NCBI GenBank assembly: GCA_902492455.1
Contig: CABULH010000001.1
Span: 1 to 64,000 of the forward strand
Direction of reading: 5' to 3'
DNA length: 64,000 bases
Source of the DNA: an uncultured Oscillospiraceae bacterium
GTDB taxonomy: Bacteria; Bacillota; Clostridia; Oscillospirales; Acutalibacteraceae
The first letter of the stretch is position 1, and each line of letters opens with the position of its first letter. The translations under genes and the position numbers were made by a program. The notes below the pieces were generated by a model. That model was not told the origin of the DNA, did no database searches, and was given only the letters and a program-made list of their open reading frames with translations. Below, in pieces: positions 1 to 8,426 of the stretch.

Positions 1-7
1 TACGCTT

Positions 8-45
8 AAAAGCCGGTTTGCGCAAAATCGCAAACCGGCTTTTTC
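8..45 (+). terminator. intrinsic terminator
   Basis: A 15-bp perfect stem (AAAAGCCGGTTTGCG with its complement) and a short loop are followed by a T-run. It probably ends a gene lying just outside the window. Confidence 0.75.
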
Positions 46-54
46 GACAGACTG

Positions 55-81
55 AGGCACGGGATTATCCCGTGCCTTTTT
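55..81 (+). terminator. second tandem terminator hairpin
   Basis: GGCACGGGA pairs with TCCCGTGCC and is followed by TTTTT. It lies 10 bases after the first terminator, forming a double stop before the next gene. Confidence 0.65.
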
Positions 82-156
82 GCTGGCATATTCCGCTGCC
101 GCCGTGCATATCTATTTTCAGAGGCGAAGATGAGGATCAGAAAGGATGGATGACAA

Positions 157-462
157 ATGCTTTGCAGAATTACGGATATGCACGACAAGGAAGTCATCAA
201 CGTCTGTGACGGCACCCGTTTGGGCTGCGTGGACGATGTGGAGGTAGATACCTGCACCGCCCAGCTGGTGGCGATTGTGATCCATGGACGGCCTAAATGT
301 ATGGGCTTCATGGGCCATGAAGAGGATTTGGTGATCAGCTGGAAAGAGATCGAAGTCATCGGTGAGCAGACCATCTTGGTAAATCATCCCACACCACCGG
401 AGCAATGCGTCGCCCGGCGCAAAAGCACCAGCATTATGAACGGGATGTTCGGCGGAAGATAG
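157..462 (+). CDS. YlmC/YmxH family sporulation protein (PRC-barrel)
   Basis: A 101-residue protein of the YlmC/YmxH family, small PRC-barrel-like proteins of spore formers. Visible family features are the N-terminal RITDMHDKEVINVCDGTRLG segment, in which the first strand carries the D-K-E-V-I and G-x-R-L-G pattern, and a second half with EEDLVISWKEIEVIGEQTIL. There is no signal peptide or membrane segment. The ATG is preceded by AAAGG at 141-145. The gene stands alone between a double terminator upstream and a terminator downstream. The family is linked to sporulation by name and expression in Bacillus; its biochemical role is unknown. Confidence in family is high, in function low. Confidence 0.85.
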   Translation: MLCRITDMHDKEVINVCDGTRLGCVDDVEVDTCTAQLVAIVIHGRPKCMGFMGHEEDLVISWKEIEVIGEQTILVNHPTPPEQCVARRKSTSIMNGMFGGR

Positions 463-481
463 ATATTCAACCGCTCCTTTA

Positions 482-509
482 TATGCGCGCCTGCGGGCGC
501 GCATTTTTG
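482..509 (+). terminator. intrinsic terminator after the YlmC-like gene
   Basis: ATGCGCGCC pairs with GGGCGCGCAT around a tiny loop and is followed by TTTT and, a little later, a second T6 run. Confidence 0.75.
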
Positions 510-614
510 CTGCCTTTTTTCACCAAGAAAGCGACGGTAAAAGCAAGAGGGGTTGTGGAATTATCTGAAAATCCCTTTGTGCGAAAAAAACAGCAGAAAA
601 ATTTGCGTTTTCTC

Positions 615-643
615 TTGTCCCAGGGCAAAACGTATGGTATACT
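615..643 (+). promoter_or_regulatory. rpsB-tsf promoter
   Basis: TTGTCC, exactly 17 bp, then TATACT, preceded by TGG (extended -10-like). Transcription would start near 650, leaving a leader of about 120 nt before rpsB. Confidence 0.7.
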
Positions 644-672
644 ATTTCGGCAAAACGCACGCAGGTGCTGTG

Positions 673-707
673 CCGCGGCCGGTGCCGCCGCTAGGCGGTT
701 GCCGCGG
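673..707 (+). promoter_or_regulatory. hairpin in the rpsB leader
   Basis: CCGCGG at 673-678 pairs with CCGCGG at 702-707, with an inner CCGCC/GGCGG stem. It is not followed by a T-run, so it is not a terminator. It sits where autoregulatory S2 binding structures occur in other bacteria, but I cannot match it to a known S2 leader class. Confidence 0.4.
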
Positions 708-772
708 ATGGAAGGATAAATCTGCTGTTCTTCCAGAACCTGCGGAGGAAAAACCAAGGAGGATTTTGCACT

Positions 773-1522
773 ATGGCAGTCGTATCCATGAAACAGCTGC
801 TGGAGGCCGGCGTCCACTTCGGACACCAGACCCGCCGCTGGAACCCCAAAATGGCCCCGTACATCTTTACGGAGCGTAACGGCATTTATATCATCGACCT
901 GCAGAAGACCGTCCGCAAGCTGGAGGAAGCGTACATGTTCGTACGTGACCTGGCGTCCAACGGCGAGACCGTGCTCTTTGTGGGCACCAAAAAGCAGGCG
1001 CAGGATTCCATCCGCGACGAAGCAACCCGCGCCGGCGTCCATTTTGTCAACGCCCGGTGGCTGGGCGGCATGCTCACCAACTTCCGCACCATCCGGGGCC
1101 GGATCGGCCGTCTGAAGCAGCTGAAGGCTATGCAGGAGGACGGTACTTTTGATCTGCTGCCCAAGAAAGAAGTCATCAAGCTCAATCACGAAATTGAGAA
1201 GCTGGAGAAATTCCTGGGCGGCATCAAGGATATGGAGAAGATCCCCGGCGCCCTGTTTATCGTTGATCCCCGTAAGGAAAAGATCGCTGTTTCCGAAGCC
1301 CGCAAGCTGGGTATTCCGATTGTGGCGATTGTGGATACCAACTGTGATCCCGACGATGTCGATTATGTGATTCCCGGCAACGACGACGCTATCCGCGCCG
1401 TGAAGCTCATCGCCTCCACCATGGCCAACGCGATTATCGAAGGCCGGCAGGGCGAGGAGACCGCCGAAGAAGCCGCTGAGGAAAAAGCGGCTGCGGACGA
1501 AGCGGAAGGCGACAACGCTTGA
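773..1522 (+). CDS. rpsB: 30S ribosomal protein S2
   Basis: Small-subunit ribosomal protein S2, 249 residues, normal length. The N-terminus (MAVVSMKQLLEAGVHFGHQT) and RWNPKMAPYIF are the S2 signature. The middle carries FVGTKKQAQ, and the C-terminal half has the NCDPD and IPGNDDAIRAVKL motifs. The tail after about residue 225 is Ala/Glu-rich and probably disordered, which is common in Firmicute S2. The start is fixed by AAGGAGG at 756-762. It is cotranscribed with tsf 48 bp downstream, the standard bacterial arrangement. Confidence 0.98.
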   Translation: MAVVSMKQLLEAGVHFGHQTRRWNPKMAPYIFTERNGIYIIDLQKTVRKLEEAYMFVRDLASNGETVLFVGTKKQAQDSIRDEATRAGVHFVNARWLGGMLTNFRTIRGRIGRLKQLKAMQEDGTFDLLPKKEVIKLNHEIEKLEKFLGGIKDMEKIPGALFIVDPRKEKIAVSEARKLGIPIVAIVDTNCDPDDVDYVIPGNDDAIRAVKLIASTMANAIIEGRQGEETAEEAAEEKAAADEAEGDNA

Positions 1523-1570
1523 GACGCCGGTATCCGACAGAATCGAACAAACAGAAAGGATTGAAGAATA

Positions 1571-2494
1571 ATGGCATTCACGGCTAAAGACGTGCAGGCG
1601 CTGCGCGAGAAGACGGGCGTCGGTATGATGGACTGCAAAAAGGCCCTGACCGAGGCCGACGGCGATATGGAAAAAGCCGCCGATATTCTGCGGGAAAAGG
1701 GTCTGGCCGCTCAAGTGAAAAAGGCTGGCCGCGTCGCTGCTGAAGGCGCGGTTTACGCCGCTGTCTGTGACAAATGCAAGGTCGGCGTGGTAGTGGAAAT
1801 CAACGCTGAAACCGACTTTGCCGCTAAGAGCGATAAGTTCCAGGAGTTTATCAAGGGCGTTGCCGAGGTCATCATGAAGAAGAACCCCGTTGATGTGGCG
1901 GCGCTGATGGAGATGGAGTACGAGGACGGTCGTACCGTTACCCAGGCGCTCCAGGATCGGGTTCTGGTTATCGGTGAAAATATCAGCATCCGCCGTTTCG
2001 TCCGGTTTGAGGGCGACTGCGTGGCTTATGTCCACGGCGGCGGCCGCATCGGCGTTCTGGTTCGCTTTGAGGCGGAGGGCGCTGCTTCCGGTTCCGATAT
2101 TCTTAAGGAATGCGGCAAGGATGTCGCGATGCAGATCGCGGCTCTCAACGCCACCTATCTGGATAAGAGCACTGTTCCTGCTGAGGCACTGGAGAAGGAG
2201 AAGGAAATCCTCATCGCCCAGATCAAAAATGATCCCAAAAATGCCAATAAGCCGGAAAACATCATCACCAAGATGGTGGACGGCCGGATCGGCAAGTTCT
2301 ATGAGAACAACTGTCTGTTGCAGCAGGCGTTTGTTAAGAACGGCGATATCACCGTGGAGCAGTATGTCGCGGAAGAGGCCAAGAAAGCTGGCGGCGCGAT
2401 GAAAGTGGCCGACTTCGTCCGGTTTGAAAAGGGCGAGGGCCTGCAGAAACGGGAAGACAACTTCGCGGACGAAGTTGCCAGCATGATGAAATAA
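1571..2494 (+). CDS. tsf: translation elongation factor Ts
   Basis: Guanine-nucleotide exchange factor for EF-Tu, 307 residues, normal length. It has the N-terminal UBA-like domain with ALREKTGVGMMDCKKAL, and the core motif EINAETDFAAKSDKF around residue 80 that inserts between the EF-Tu domains. A short coiled-coil region lies near the C-terminus. AGAAAGGA precedes the ATG. It is the second gene of the rpsB-tsf operon and ends at a very strong terminator. Confidence 0.98.
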   Translation: MAFTAKDVQALREKTGVGMMDCKKALTEADGDMEKAADILREKGLAAQVKKAGRVAAEGAVYAAVCDKCKVGVVVEINAETDFAAKSDKFQEFIKGVAEVIMKKNPVDVAALMEMEYEDGRTVTQALQDRVLVIGENISIRRFVRFEGDCVAYVHGGGRIGVLVRFEAEGAASGSDILKECGKDVAMQIAALNATYLDKSTVPAEALEKEKEILIAQIKNDPKNANKPENIITKMVDGRIGKFYENNCLLQQAFVKNGDITVEQYVAEEAKKAGGAMKVADFVRFEKGEGLQKREDNFADEVASMMK

Positions 2495-2501
2495 AGCGAT
2501 C

Positions 2502-2559
2502 TGAAGCCAATAAAAAGTGGCCTGTCCCTCCTGGGACAGGCCACTTTTTATTGGCTTCA
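2502..2559. terminator. long bidirectional terminator
   Basis: A stem of about 27 bp (TGAAGCCAATAAAAAGTGGC with its complement, continuing into CTGTCCC/GGGACAG) around a TCCT loop. A and T tracts inside the stem allow it to stop tsf on one strand and the lipoprotein gene on the other. Confidence 0.8.
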
Positions 2560-2562
2560 AAT

Positions 2563-3042
2563 TTATTCCTTATAATATTCGATTAGGGTAACCTTATCAT
2601 CGGTTATCCGAAAGGTCAGCGTCATCCCTTCTCCAATGGAATACGCCATCCCCACTGCGGTTTTCTCATAGGAATCGCCGTATAGGCCTTGAATCTCCGC
2701 CTGCGTCATTCCCACCTTAGCGCCTTCCGGTGTGGCAATGGCCGCGTCCGTTATTTCCACACTGTAAAGGATGGATTTTTCTCCCTGCATATAGGTGTAA
2801 ACGGTAAAGCCATCATAGGTATAAATGCTGTCGGAACCGTCGTAGTGGCAGCTGGGAGCTTGGACCATATCCACGGGTTCTCCCAGAGATGTTTCCTTTT
2901 CTTCGGTGAATTCTGCGCCCAAGGCTAGTTCCACCCCATTGACAGTGACATGGGAGGCGATGGTTTCCTCCTTTTTCTCTGAGCAGCTGGAGAAGACCAT
3001 GGTAAGAAGGAGAAGGGCGAGAAATACGGCAGTCTTTTTCAT
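2563..3042 (-). CDS. small lipoprotein of unknown function
   Basis: A 159-residue lipoprotein. The signal peptide MKKTAVFLALLLLTMVFSSC ends in an L-F-S-S-C-type lipobox. The start was chosen because it begins the signal peptide and is preceded by AAAGGA; an upstream in-frame start would add 15 non-signal residues. The mature protein has repeated short beta segments, ends in a DDKVTLIEYYKE strand and includes a GMTQAEIQGLYG motif of the type seen in SmpA/OmlA-like and DUF4309-like folds. It is the last gene of the envelope operon, 61 bp after the DHHW gene. The substrate is unknown. Confidence 0.75.
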   Translation of the reverse strand: MKKTAVFLALLLLTMVFSSCSEKKEETIASHVTVNGVELALGAEFTEEKETSLGEPVDMVQAPSCHYDGSDSIYTYDGFTVYTYMQGEKSILYSVEITDAAIATPEGAKVGMTQAEIQGLYGDSYEKTAVGMAYSIGEGMTLTFRITDDKVTLIEYYKE

Positions 3043-3103
3043 AGAGATTGTTGTCCTTTCTTTACGAAACGGGATTTGATCGACCATCGGTGTTCGCTTT
3101 CAT

Positions 3104-4474
3104 CTATCGCTCAGCCTGCTTTTCCGGTTGTATCACCACGGACACCTGATATCCGTCCGTTTGATCCGCAGGAAGATAGGCGGAAAAGCCGTTGCTTTGT
3201 ACCTCTTCGCTGTCCAGCAGAGCGGATTCATAGATTGGGAAAGCCTCCGCGTACCGCACATCGGTGCCGTTGGACAGACGAAGATTAATCCGCCGGGCAT
3301 TTTGGGCGTCGGCCTCCTCCAGATAGCCGTAATAGTGGCGATAACCATTGACCGTCCTGGTTTTCAGCACTGCGTCTGTCTCTAAAGGGGCTTCCGCCTC
3401 TTCCGTCAATGGCGCGGGCATTATCGGTGCGCTCATCAGCAGATTGCGCAGATTCCGTTCGGCGATTTCCAGGATGACGGTATCGTAAGGCGTATCCTCT
3501 AGTTCATACAGCGCGTAAGGCACCGCCCGGGAAAATTTGGCTGTTTCATAGCGCTGCGCCAGGAAGGGAAGCAATGCGTTGGAAAAGGAGTCCCGAAAAA
3601 TCAGCAGCGAACCGCTGCCGCTCTTATTTTCAGTGGTGATCAGCAGGTCCTCTTCGCTGTGAAAGTTGGAGGTGTATTGATAGGTCCATTCCGTATGGAA
3701 AACTGCCTGCCAGTCCCGAATTCCCAGCTTGGGGAAGATCATGGCATCCAAATCGCCTTCCCAGGTCCGCTGCCATTCCCAGCTGGTGTCGGCATAGGTT
3801 TCATGAGGCGTTCCTGCTGTGTCCAGCAGCGTATTATAGGCTTGCAGGGCGCCGATATTGTTCCAATGGGAATCCCGGGCGTGGTAGGTTTGTTCCCGGA
3901 CATTTTTCAATGCCTTTTTCAGATCAGCGAAATACGCCTTTCCGGTCAGCTGATGGGTGAGACGGTCCAAATTGGTTTCCTCTGCGGTTTGCCGGTAATA
4001 GACAGGCATATTTTCTGGATAAAGGGTATTTTTGTTGGGAGCGACGGCAAAAACCAGCCGGCCGCCTTGCCGACTTACATAAGCCTCCATCAGGTCCAAC
4101 GTTGTTGCCAAATGGCGGATATCCGCCTCTGACAGAAGATTCTGTCCCAGATAATCGGCGGCGGTTTCCGCAAAATAGAGCCAGCCGTTTTTCCCAACAA
4201 TCACCTGATCTTCGTCAGAAGAGTGGAACAGCTTAGCCTTCAGCAGATTGTTGGCTGTGATCAGCTCGGAACGGAAGGCAAAATGATCGGTGATCCAGCC
4301 GTCCAGCTCTTCCGAGAAGGCGGGATTGACGGCCCCATCTTCTATCAACGCGGGAAATTCCGCCAAATCCCGTTTTTCCGCCGAGCTTTTTTCGCCCCAA
4401 ATCGGCGTCAGCAGCAGCGGAAGGGTACACAGGGAGAGAACGGCTGCAATATAGACCACGGAGAGCTTTTTCAT
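3104..4474 (-). CDS. DHHW / AlgX-like SGNH-type envelope protein
   Basis: A 456-residue exported protein with an uncleaved signal or anchor at residues 6-24. It belongs to the DHHW family, which resembles AlgX/AlgJ and acts beside MBOAT acyltransferases in O-acetylating extracellular polymers. Candidate catalytic residues are D201 and H203 in RDSHW and S296 in FRDSFSN, the AlgX-like Asp-His-Ser arrangement. The residue between D and H is Ser rather than His. It starts 17 bp after the MBOAT gene, so the pair is clearly co-translated. The inferred role is transferring acyl groups from the membrane enzyme to a wall polymer; the polymer is not identifiable here. Confidence 0.85.
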   Translation of the reverse strand: MKKLSVVYIAAVLSLCTLPLLLTPIWGEKSSAEKRDLAEFPALIEDGAVNPAFSEELDGWITDHFAFRSELITANNLLKAKLFHSSDEDQVIVGKNGWLYFAETAADYLGQNLLSEADIRHLATTLDLMEAYVSRQGGRLVFAVAPNKNTLYPENMPVYYRQTAEETNLDRLTHQLTGKAYFADLKKALKNVREQTYHARDSHWNNIGALQAYNTLLDTAGTPHETYADTSWEWQRTWEGDLDAMIFPKLGIRDWQAVFHTEWTYQYTSNFHSEEDLLITTENKSGSGSLLIFRDSFSNALLPFLAQRYETAKFSRAVPYALYELEDTPYDTVILEIAERNLRNLLMSAPIMPAPLTEEAEAPLETDAVLKTRTVNGYRHYYGYLEEADAQNARRINLRLSNGTDVRYAEAFPIYESALLDSEEVQSNGFSAYLPADQTDGYQVSVVIQPEKQAER

Positions 4475-4491
4475 ACCACATCACCTCCGAA

Positions 4492-5916
4492 TTAAAAGCG
4501 GAAATAGATAAAGGGATTGTAGGTGTCCGCCGCCAGTGAAAGTATGCACAGCATCAGCAGCAGGAAAGAGACGGCGTAAGCGGCGCCGGTATATATCCGC
4601 GCCCCGGTTTGACTGCCGCCCAGGGTTCGCTGAACAGCGGGAAAGATGGGGAAGGAGGTGACGCAGGCAATGAGGAGAATGCAGATAAACCAGGGTGTGA
4701 GATGGGTGAGGATACCTGCAAGCTGCGCCGCTGTGTCTGTCCCGCCGGTAAACAGTACCCCCAGATAGGACAGCGCCTGGGTCATGGAATCCGACCGGAA
4801 CAGGGTGAAACCAACCAGCACGATGAACAGGGTGTAGATTCTGGCGATAAACCGGGTGACAGGATGCCCGGCCGCTTTCCCGATGGGGATGACGCCGATG
4901 CTTTCCATGGTGAGAAACAGGCCGTGGAACAGGCCCCATACCAAAAAGGTGAGATTGGCGCCGTGCCACAGCCCCGTAGCGGCGAAGACGATCATCTGAT
5001 TGAGGAACATCCGAGCTTTGCCCCGGCGGTTGCCGCCCAGGGGGATATACAGGTATTCCTTGAACCAGGTGGAGAGGGAGATATGCCAGCGGCGCCAGAA
5101 ATCCTTGATACCCACAGCGGCATAAGGGTATCGGAAGTTTTCTTTAAACACAAAGCCAAACATCCGGCCCAGACCGATGGCCATATCGCTGTAGCCGCTG
5201 AAATCAAAATAAATCTGGAGCATGTAGCATACCGCACCCAGCCAGGCGGTATAGATGGACAGGGAATCCCCCGGCAGCCCGAAGGCGTAATCGGCCACCA
5301 CCGCCATGGTGTTGGAGATCAGTACTTTTTTGGCTAAGCCGTAGGAGAAACGCCGCAGCCCTTCCGCAATCCGGTCAGCGGACAGATCCCGCACTTCCAG
5401 CTGGTCCCGGATATCGTGGTATTTCACAATGGGACCGGCGATCAGCTGGGGGAAAAAGGAGATGTACAGCAGCAGCCGGGACAGCTTTTTCTGCACGCAG
5501 CTTTTATCCCGGTAGACGTCGATGACATAGGAAAGGGTCTGAAAGGTGAAAAAAGAGATGCCGATGGGCAGGCGAATGGCGGGGACGGGCAGGGAAAGGG
5601 AGAAAAGACCGTTTACCGACTCCACCAGGAAACCACTGTATTTGAATACCACCAACAGACCAATATTCAGGATCACCGCTCCGCACAGCAGGGCCTTCCC
5701 GCCCCTGACGCGTTTGGATATGGCTAAAGCCAGCAACCAGTTCACCAGCACGGAGAACAGCAGCAAAAAGACATACACCGGTTCTCCCCAGGCATAAAAG
5801 ATCAAGCTGGTGATAATTAGCAGGATATTGCGGTATGTCCAGTTGGGGACGGCGATGTAAAGGATAAAGGTGAGAGGGAAAAACAGAAAGAGGAAGCTGA
5901 GAGAACTAAAAACCAT
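4492..5916 (-). CDS. MBOAT family O-acyltransferase (AlgI-like)
   Basis: A 474-residue polytopic membrane protein of the membrane-bound O-acyltransferase family, AlgI/DltB/PatA branch. It has about ten or more hydrophobic segments, the start MVFSSLSFLFLFFPLTF typical of AlgI-like proteins, the DFWRRWHISLSTWF box at 272-285, and the conserved histidine H318 in GLWHGANLTF. Such enzymes pass acetyl groups across the membrane to a secreted partner. That partner is the DHHW protein encoded directly downstream. Only 24 bp separate it from the VanX-like gene upstream, so all belong to one transcript. Confidence 0.93.
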   Translation of the reverse strand: MVFSSLSFLFLFFPLTFILYIAVPNWTYRNILLIITSLIFYAWGEPVYVFLLLFSVLVNWLLALAISKRVRGGKALLCGAVILNIGLLVVFKYSGFLVESVNGLFSLSLPVPAIRLPIGISFFTFQTLSYVIDVYRDKSCVQKKLSRLLLYISFFPQLIAGPIVKYHDIRDQLEVRDLSADRIAEGLRRFSYGLAKKVLISNTMAVVADYAFGLPGDSLSIYTAWLGAVCYMLQIYFDFSGYSDMAIGLGRMFGFVFKENFRYPYAAVGIKDFWRRWHISLSTWFKEYLYIPLGGNRRGKARMFLNQMIVFAATGLWHGANLTFLVWGLFHGLFLTMESIGVIPIGKAAGHPVTRFIARIYTLFIVLVGFTLFRSDSMTQALSYLGVLFTGGTDTAAQLAGILTHLTPWFICILLIACVTSFPIFPAVQRTLGGSQTGARIYTGAAYAVSFLLLMLCILSLAADTYNPFIYFRF

Positions 5917-5940
5917 ACATTACCATTCCTTAACTGCGTT

Positions 5941-7158
5941 TTAGCTGTATTCCGGTATCCGGCTGCGGCAAGTATGGATATAAAACACATCGGTGGTATA
6001 GTTGCTGCCGATGGCCTTTTTCGCTTCCAGATCATTGAAATGCCACCATTCCGAGGCCAAAGGCGACAGCCCGGCCTGGGTACAGTATCTTTTCAGCCGC
6101 AAAGCATCCTCTGTCATGGTGTCGGCAGGCTCCACATCGATCCAAGCGGTGGCCGATGCGGAGTTGACCGGCTTTTTCATAGAAACAGCGGCGGCGCTCA
6201 GTTCATGTATGGGAGTGGGCATCGCACATTCCTCGTAAGCGGTCACCTCCGTGTATTGATAATCTCCGGCCAGGGCATAGCGGATGGATCGTACTTTGGC
6301 AAGGGAAACATCCATGGCGCAGCCCAGCTGATGGGTGGAGAGCTTGTTGGCAATAAACCAGCCGATACCCCAGGGCCGCTGATCAATCCCTGCTTTTACC
6401 GCAGGATCATCCGTGTACAGCTGCTTCAGCTGTGCCGCCACCTGCAACTGTACATCATAGGGCCGGAAGGTTTCGTTGATCACCAGGGTATAGCCTTCGG
6501 CTAAAGCCATCTGCTGGGCGGCGTAAATCTTTTTCACCATCCAGTAGTTGGCTGCCACCACATATCGCTCGTCGCCGTACCGTTCGTTGCGGCAAAGGGA
6601 GTCATAAAGAAGCTGCCCGGTGATATCGGGAATGTCCTTGCCGGAGGAAAGAAAAACGGAGGAATAAGCATTGGTATTGTCAAACACAATGGAGGGCACC
6701 ACATCCGGAATGTTGAGGTAACAGCAAGTGTTGTCCACCCAGCCGCTGACGCTGTCCGTTTCCATCCGCCACCAGACCCCCTCCACCTCCTCCAGAATGG
6801 TGAAAGCGTCGCCGGGCTGCAGCGTGGCAAGAACGTCGCTGTTTTGGTCTGCGGAGGTATAGACAGGGGTATTCACCGATGCATAGCCGGTGGCGCCCTC
6901 CAGGGGCAATTCAAAATAGTCCGCCCTTTTCCCCTGCAGGTCCTGATTCTCATAGCGGATCCCGGTTTCCGGATCCACATAAAGGGTGGGGGCGGTGGTG
7001 GGAGACGTTGTGGACAGGGAAACGGAAGAGGTGGTCTGCGTCAGGGAGGAGATAACGCTGCTGCCGGATGAGATACTGTCATCACCGCAGGCACTTAAAC
7101 AGATGCTGAGCAGACAAACGGCGGCTAGAGGCAGCCGGAACAGCCGACGATGTTTCAT
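5941..7158 (-). CDS. SH3-M15D D-Ala-D-Ala dipeptidase-like lipoprotein
   Basis: A 405-residue lipoprotein (LSAC lipobox, C24). A Ser/Thr-rich linker (28-58) leads to a bacterial SH3-like domain (about 90-148), then a peptidase M15D (VanX/DdpX) domain. The zinc site is intact: H276 and D283 in HQLGCAMD (HxxGxAxD), E370 and H373 in EWWH (ExxH), with R232 in the FRPYD motif. VanX-type enzymes cleave D-Ala-D-Ala. This one is exported and SH3-bearing, so it more likely trims peptidoglycan stems or muropeptides than confers glycopeptide resistance; no vanH or vanA is present. It has a strong AAGGAGGG site and lies 30 bp after the transglutaminase gene. Confidence 0.88.
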   Translation of the reverse strand: MKHRRLFRLPLAAVCLLSICLSACGDDSISSGSSVISSLTQTTSSVSLSTTSPTTAPTLYVDPETGIRYENQDLQGKRADYFELPLEGATGYASVNTPVYTSADQNSDVLATLQPGDAFTILEEVEGVWWRMETDSVSGWVDNTCCYLNIPDVVPSIVFDNTNAYSSVFLSSGKDIPDITGQLLYDSLCRNERYGDERYVVAANYWMVKKIYAAQQMALAEGYTLVINETFRPYDVQLQVAAQLKQLYTDDPAVKAGIDQRPWGIGWFIANKLSTHQLGCAMDVSLAKVRSIRYALAGDYQYTEVTAYEECAMPTPIHELSAAAVSMKKPVNSASATAWIDVEPADTMTEDALRLKRYCTQAGLSPLASEWWHFNDLEAKKAIGSNYTTDVFYIHTCRSRIPEYS

Positions 7159-7188
7159 CAGCAGCCCTCCTTCTGGTTGAATATTGTT

Positions 7189-8184
7189 TCAGGATGGAAA
7201 GGCATTCTGATCCCATTTATAGCCTTTTTTCGTCAGTTCATCGGCGGTCAGTTTAGCGGAACGTACATATAGGGAATCCACATAATACCAGCCACCGTCA
7301 AAATTGGCGAGAATCCAGCAGTGATAGGTGCCATGCTGCCAGCCGAGGCCGGTGACATAATAGACGTCGTACCCGGCCCGCTGAAACAGCAGATAGGTCA
7401 GGGCCGCGAAATTGTAACAGCTTCCCTTTCCATAATCAAGCAGATGCTGGGCGTTTTCCTCCAGGGATTTCTCCGCTGTGTATTTGTACGTGTAATGATC
7501 ATGGACGTAGTCGTAAATATTTCTTGGCGTGCGGCCGTATCGCTCCAGAATATCATCGAGACGCCGGGCCAGTTCCGCAGACAGATTGGCGGTGGGCTTG
7601 ATGGGATGGGTGGTGGTAGGGGTAGCCGGAGACGTAACCGGAGTAGTATTCGCCGGCGAAGTAGTGGGAGAAGAGGCCGGTGTGTTCGGAGAGGAGGTAA
7701 TGGCAGTGCCATCCTCTCCCAGCACAATGCCGTCTATGGTGGTACTGCAGGCGAGAACACCGTCTTTGCCAAAGTAATAACGCCGGCCTTCGATATCCTG
7801 CCAGCCCTTGACGAGAAGGCCGCCCGCGGCATAATAACGAGTGTCGCCTGTGTTTACCCAGCCTTGAACCAAAGCGCCGTCCTCCAAAAAGCGGCAGGTT
7901 TCGCCGTCTATCTCCCGGCTGCCGGTATACAGGATACCGTCGGCTCCGCGATAGAATGCCTTTCCTTCCTGGACAAACCAGCCAGCTGTTTCTCCGGCGG
8001 CTGAAGCCGAATGGGAGAAAACGCCGGAACTGAGAGAAGAAGAGATCGTGTCCGGCTCCTTGCCGCGAAGGAGAAGATAAAGGCCGGCGGCGCAAAGAAT
8101 GATCAGCACCAGGGCACCCAATAGACAGAGGCGGACAAATTCTTTGTTTTTCCTCTTGTTGGCATTGTTCTGTTTGTTGTTCAT
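7189..8184 (-). CDS. membrane-anchored transglutaminase-like protein with wall-binding repeats
   Basis: 331 residues. One N-terminal membrane anchor (about 17-40) is followed by three to four choline-binding/CW_binding_1-like repeats (about 67-160; GWVNTGDTRYY and GWQDIEGRRYYFGKDG are typical), a Thr/Pro/Ser-rich linker (162-198), then a transglutaminase-like domain. The triad is visible: C256 in GKGSCYNF, H288 in TYHCW and D303 in YVDSLY. It may be a cysteine peptidase or cross-linking enzyme acting at the wall; bacterial members of this fold are mostly peptidases. It is the first gene of the envelope operon. Confidence 0.85.
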   Translation of the reverse strand: MNNKQNNANKRKNKEFVRLCLLGALVLIILCAAGLYLLLRGKEPDTISSSLSSGVFSHSASAAGETAGWFVQEGKAFYRGADGILYTGSREIDGETCRFLEDGALVQGWVNTGDTRYYAAGGLLVKGWQDIEGRRYYFGKDGVLACSTTIDGIVLGEDGTAITSSPNTPASSPTTSPANTTPVTSPATPTTTHPIKPTANLSAELARRLDDILERYGRTPRNIYDYVHDHYTYKYTAEKSLEENAQHLLDYGKGSCYNFAALTYLLFQRAGYDVYYVTGLGWQHGTYHCWILANFDGGWYYVDSLYVRSAKLTADELTKKGYKWDQNAFPS

Positions 8185-8360
8185 TCCCGCATCGTCCTTA
8201 ATCTAGTGAAGACATATAATACCCTATATTACTACAAGAGGCTGTCATTTTCAACTCTTTTCAGCTTGACGGCGCGCACCCGTTCAGCAGTCGAAGTCCG
8301 CTCCTTTCCAAGAGCATCCCCTGCCAATCGGACATCCGATGGATGGAACAGCCAAGCGGA

Positions 8361-8389
8361 TTGCCAATCTCTGCTATTTTTAGTATAAT
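8361..8389 (+). promoter_or_regulatory. promoter for the 8427-10538 operon
   Basis: TTGCCA, 17 bp, TATAAT. It lies about 40 bp before the first start codon and faces away from the envelope operon. Confidence 0.7.
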
Positions 8390-8426
8390 CAATTCAAAGG
8401 GGTTTTATAAGGAGGCGATGAAAAAC

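Noticed and set aside
479..2560. A long minus-strand open frame opposite rpsB-tsf
   Set aside because: It is the mirror of conserved ribosomal genes, with no recognisable domain or ribosome site. GC-rich codon use creates such antisense frames throughout this window.
5941..7158. Glycopeptide (vancomycin) resistance from the VanX-like gene
   Set aside because: The protein is an exported lipoprotein with an SH3 domain, and there are no vanH, vanA/B, vanR or vanS genes near it; true VanX is cytoplasmic.
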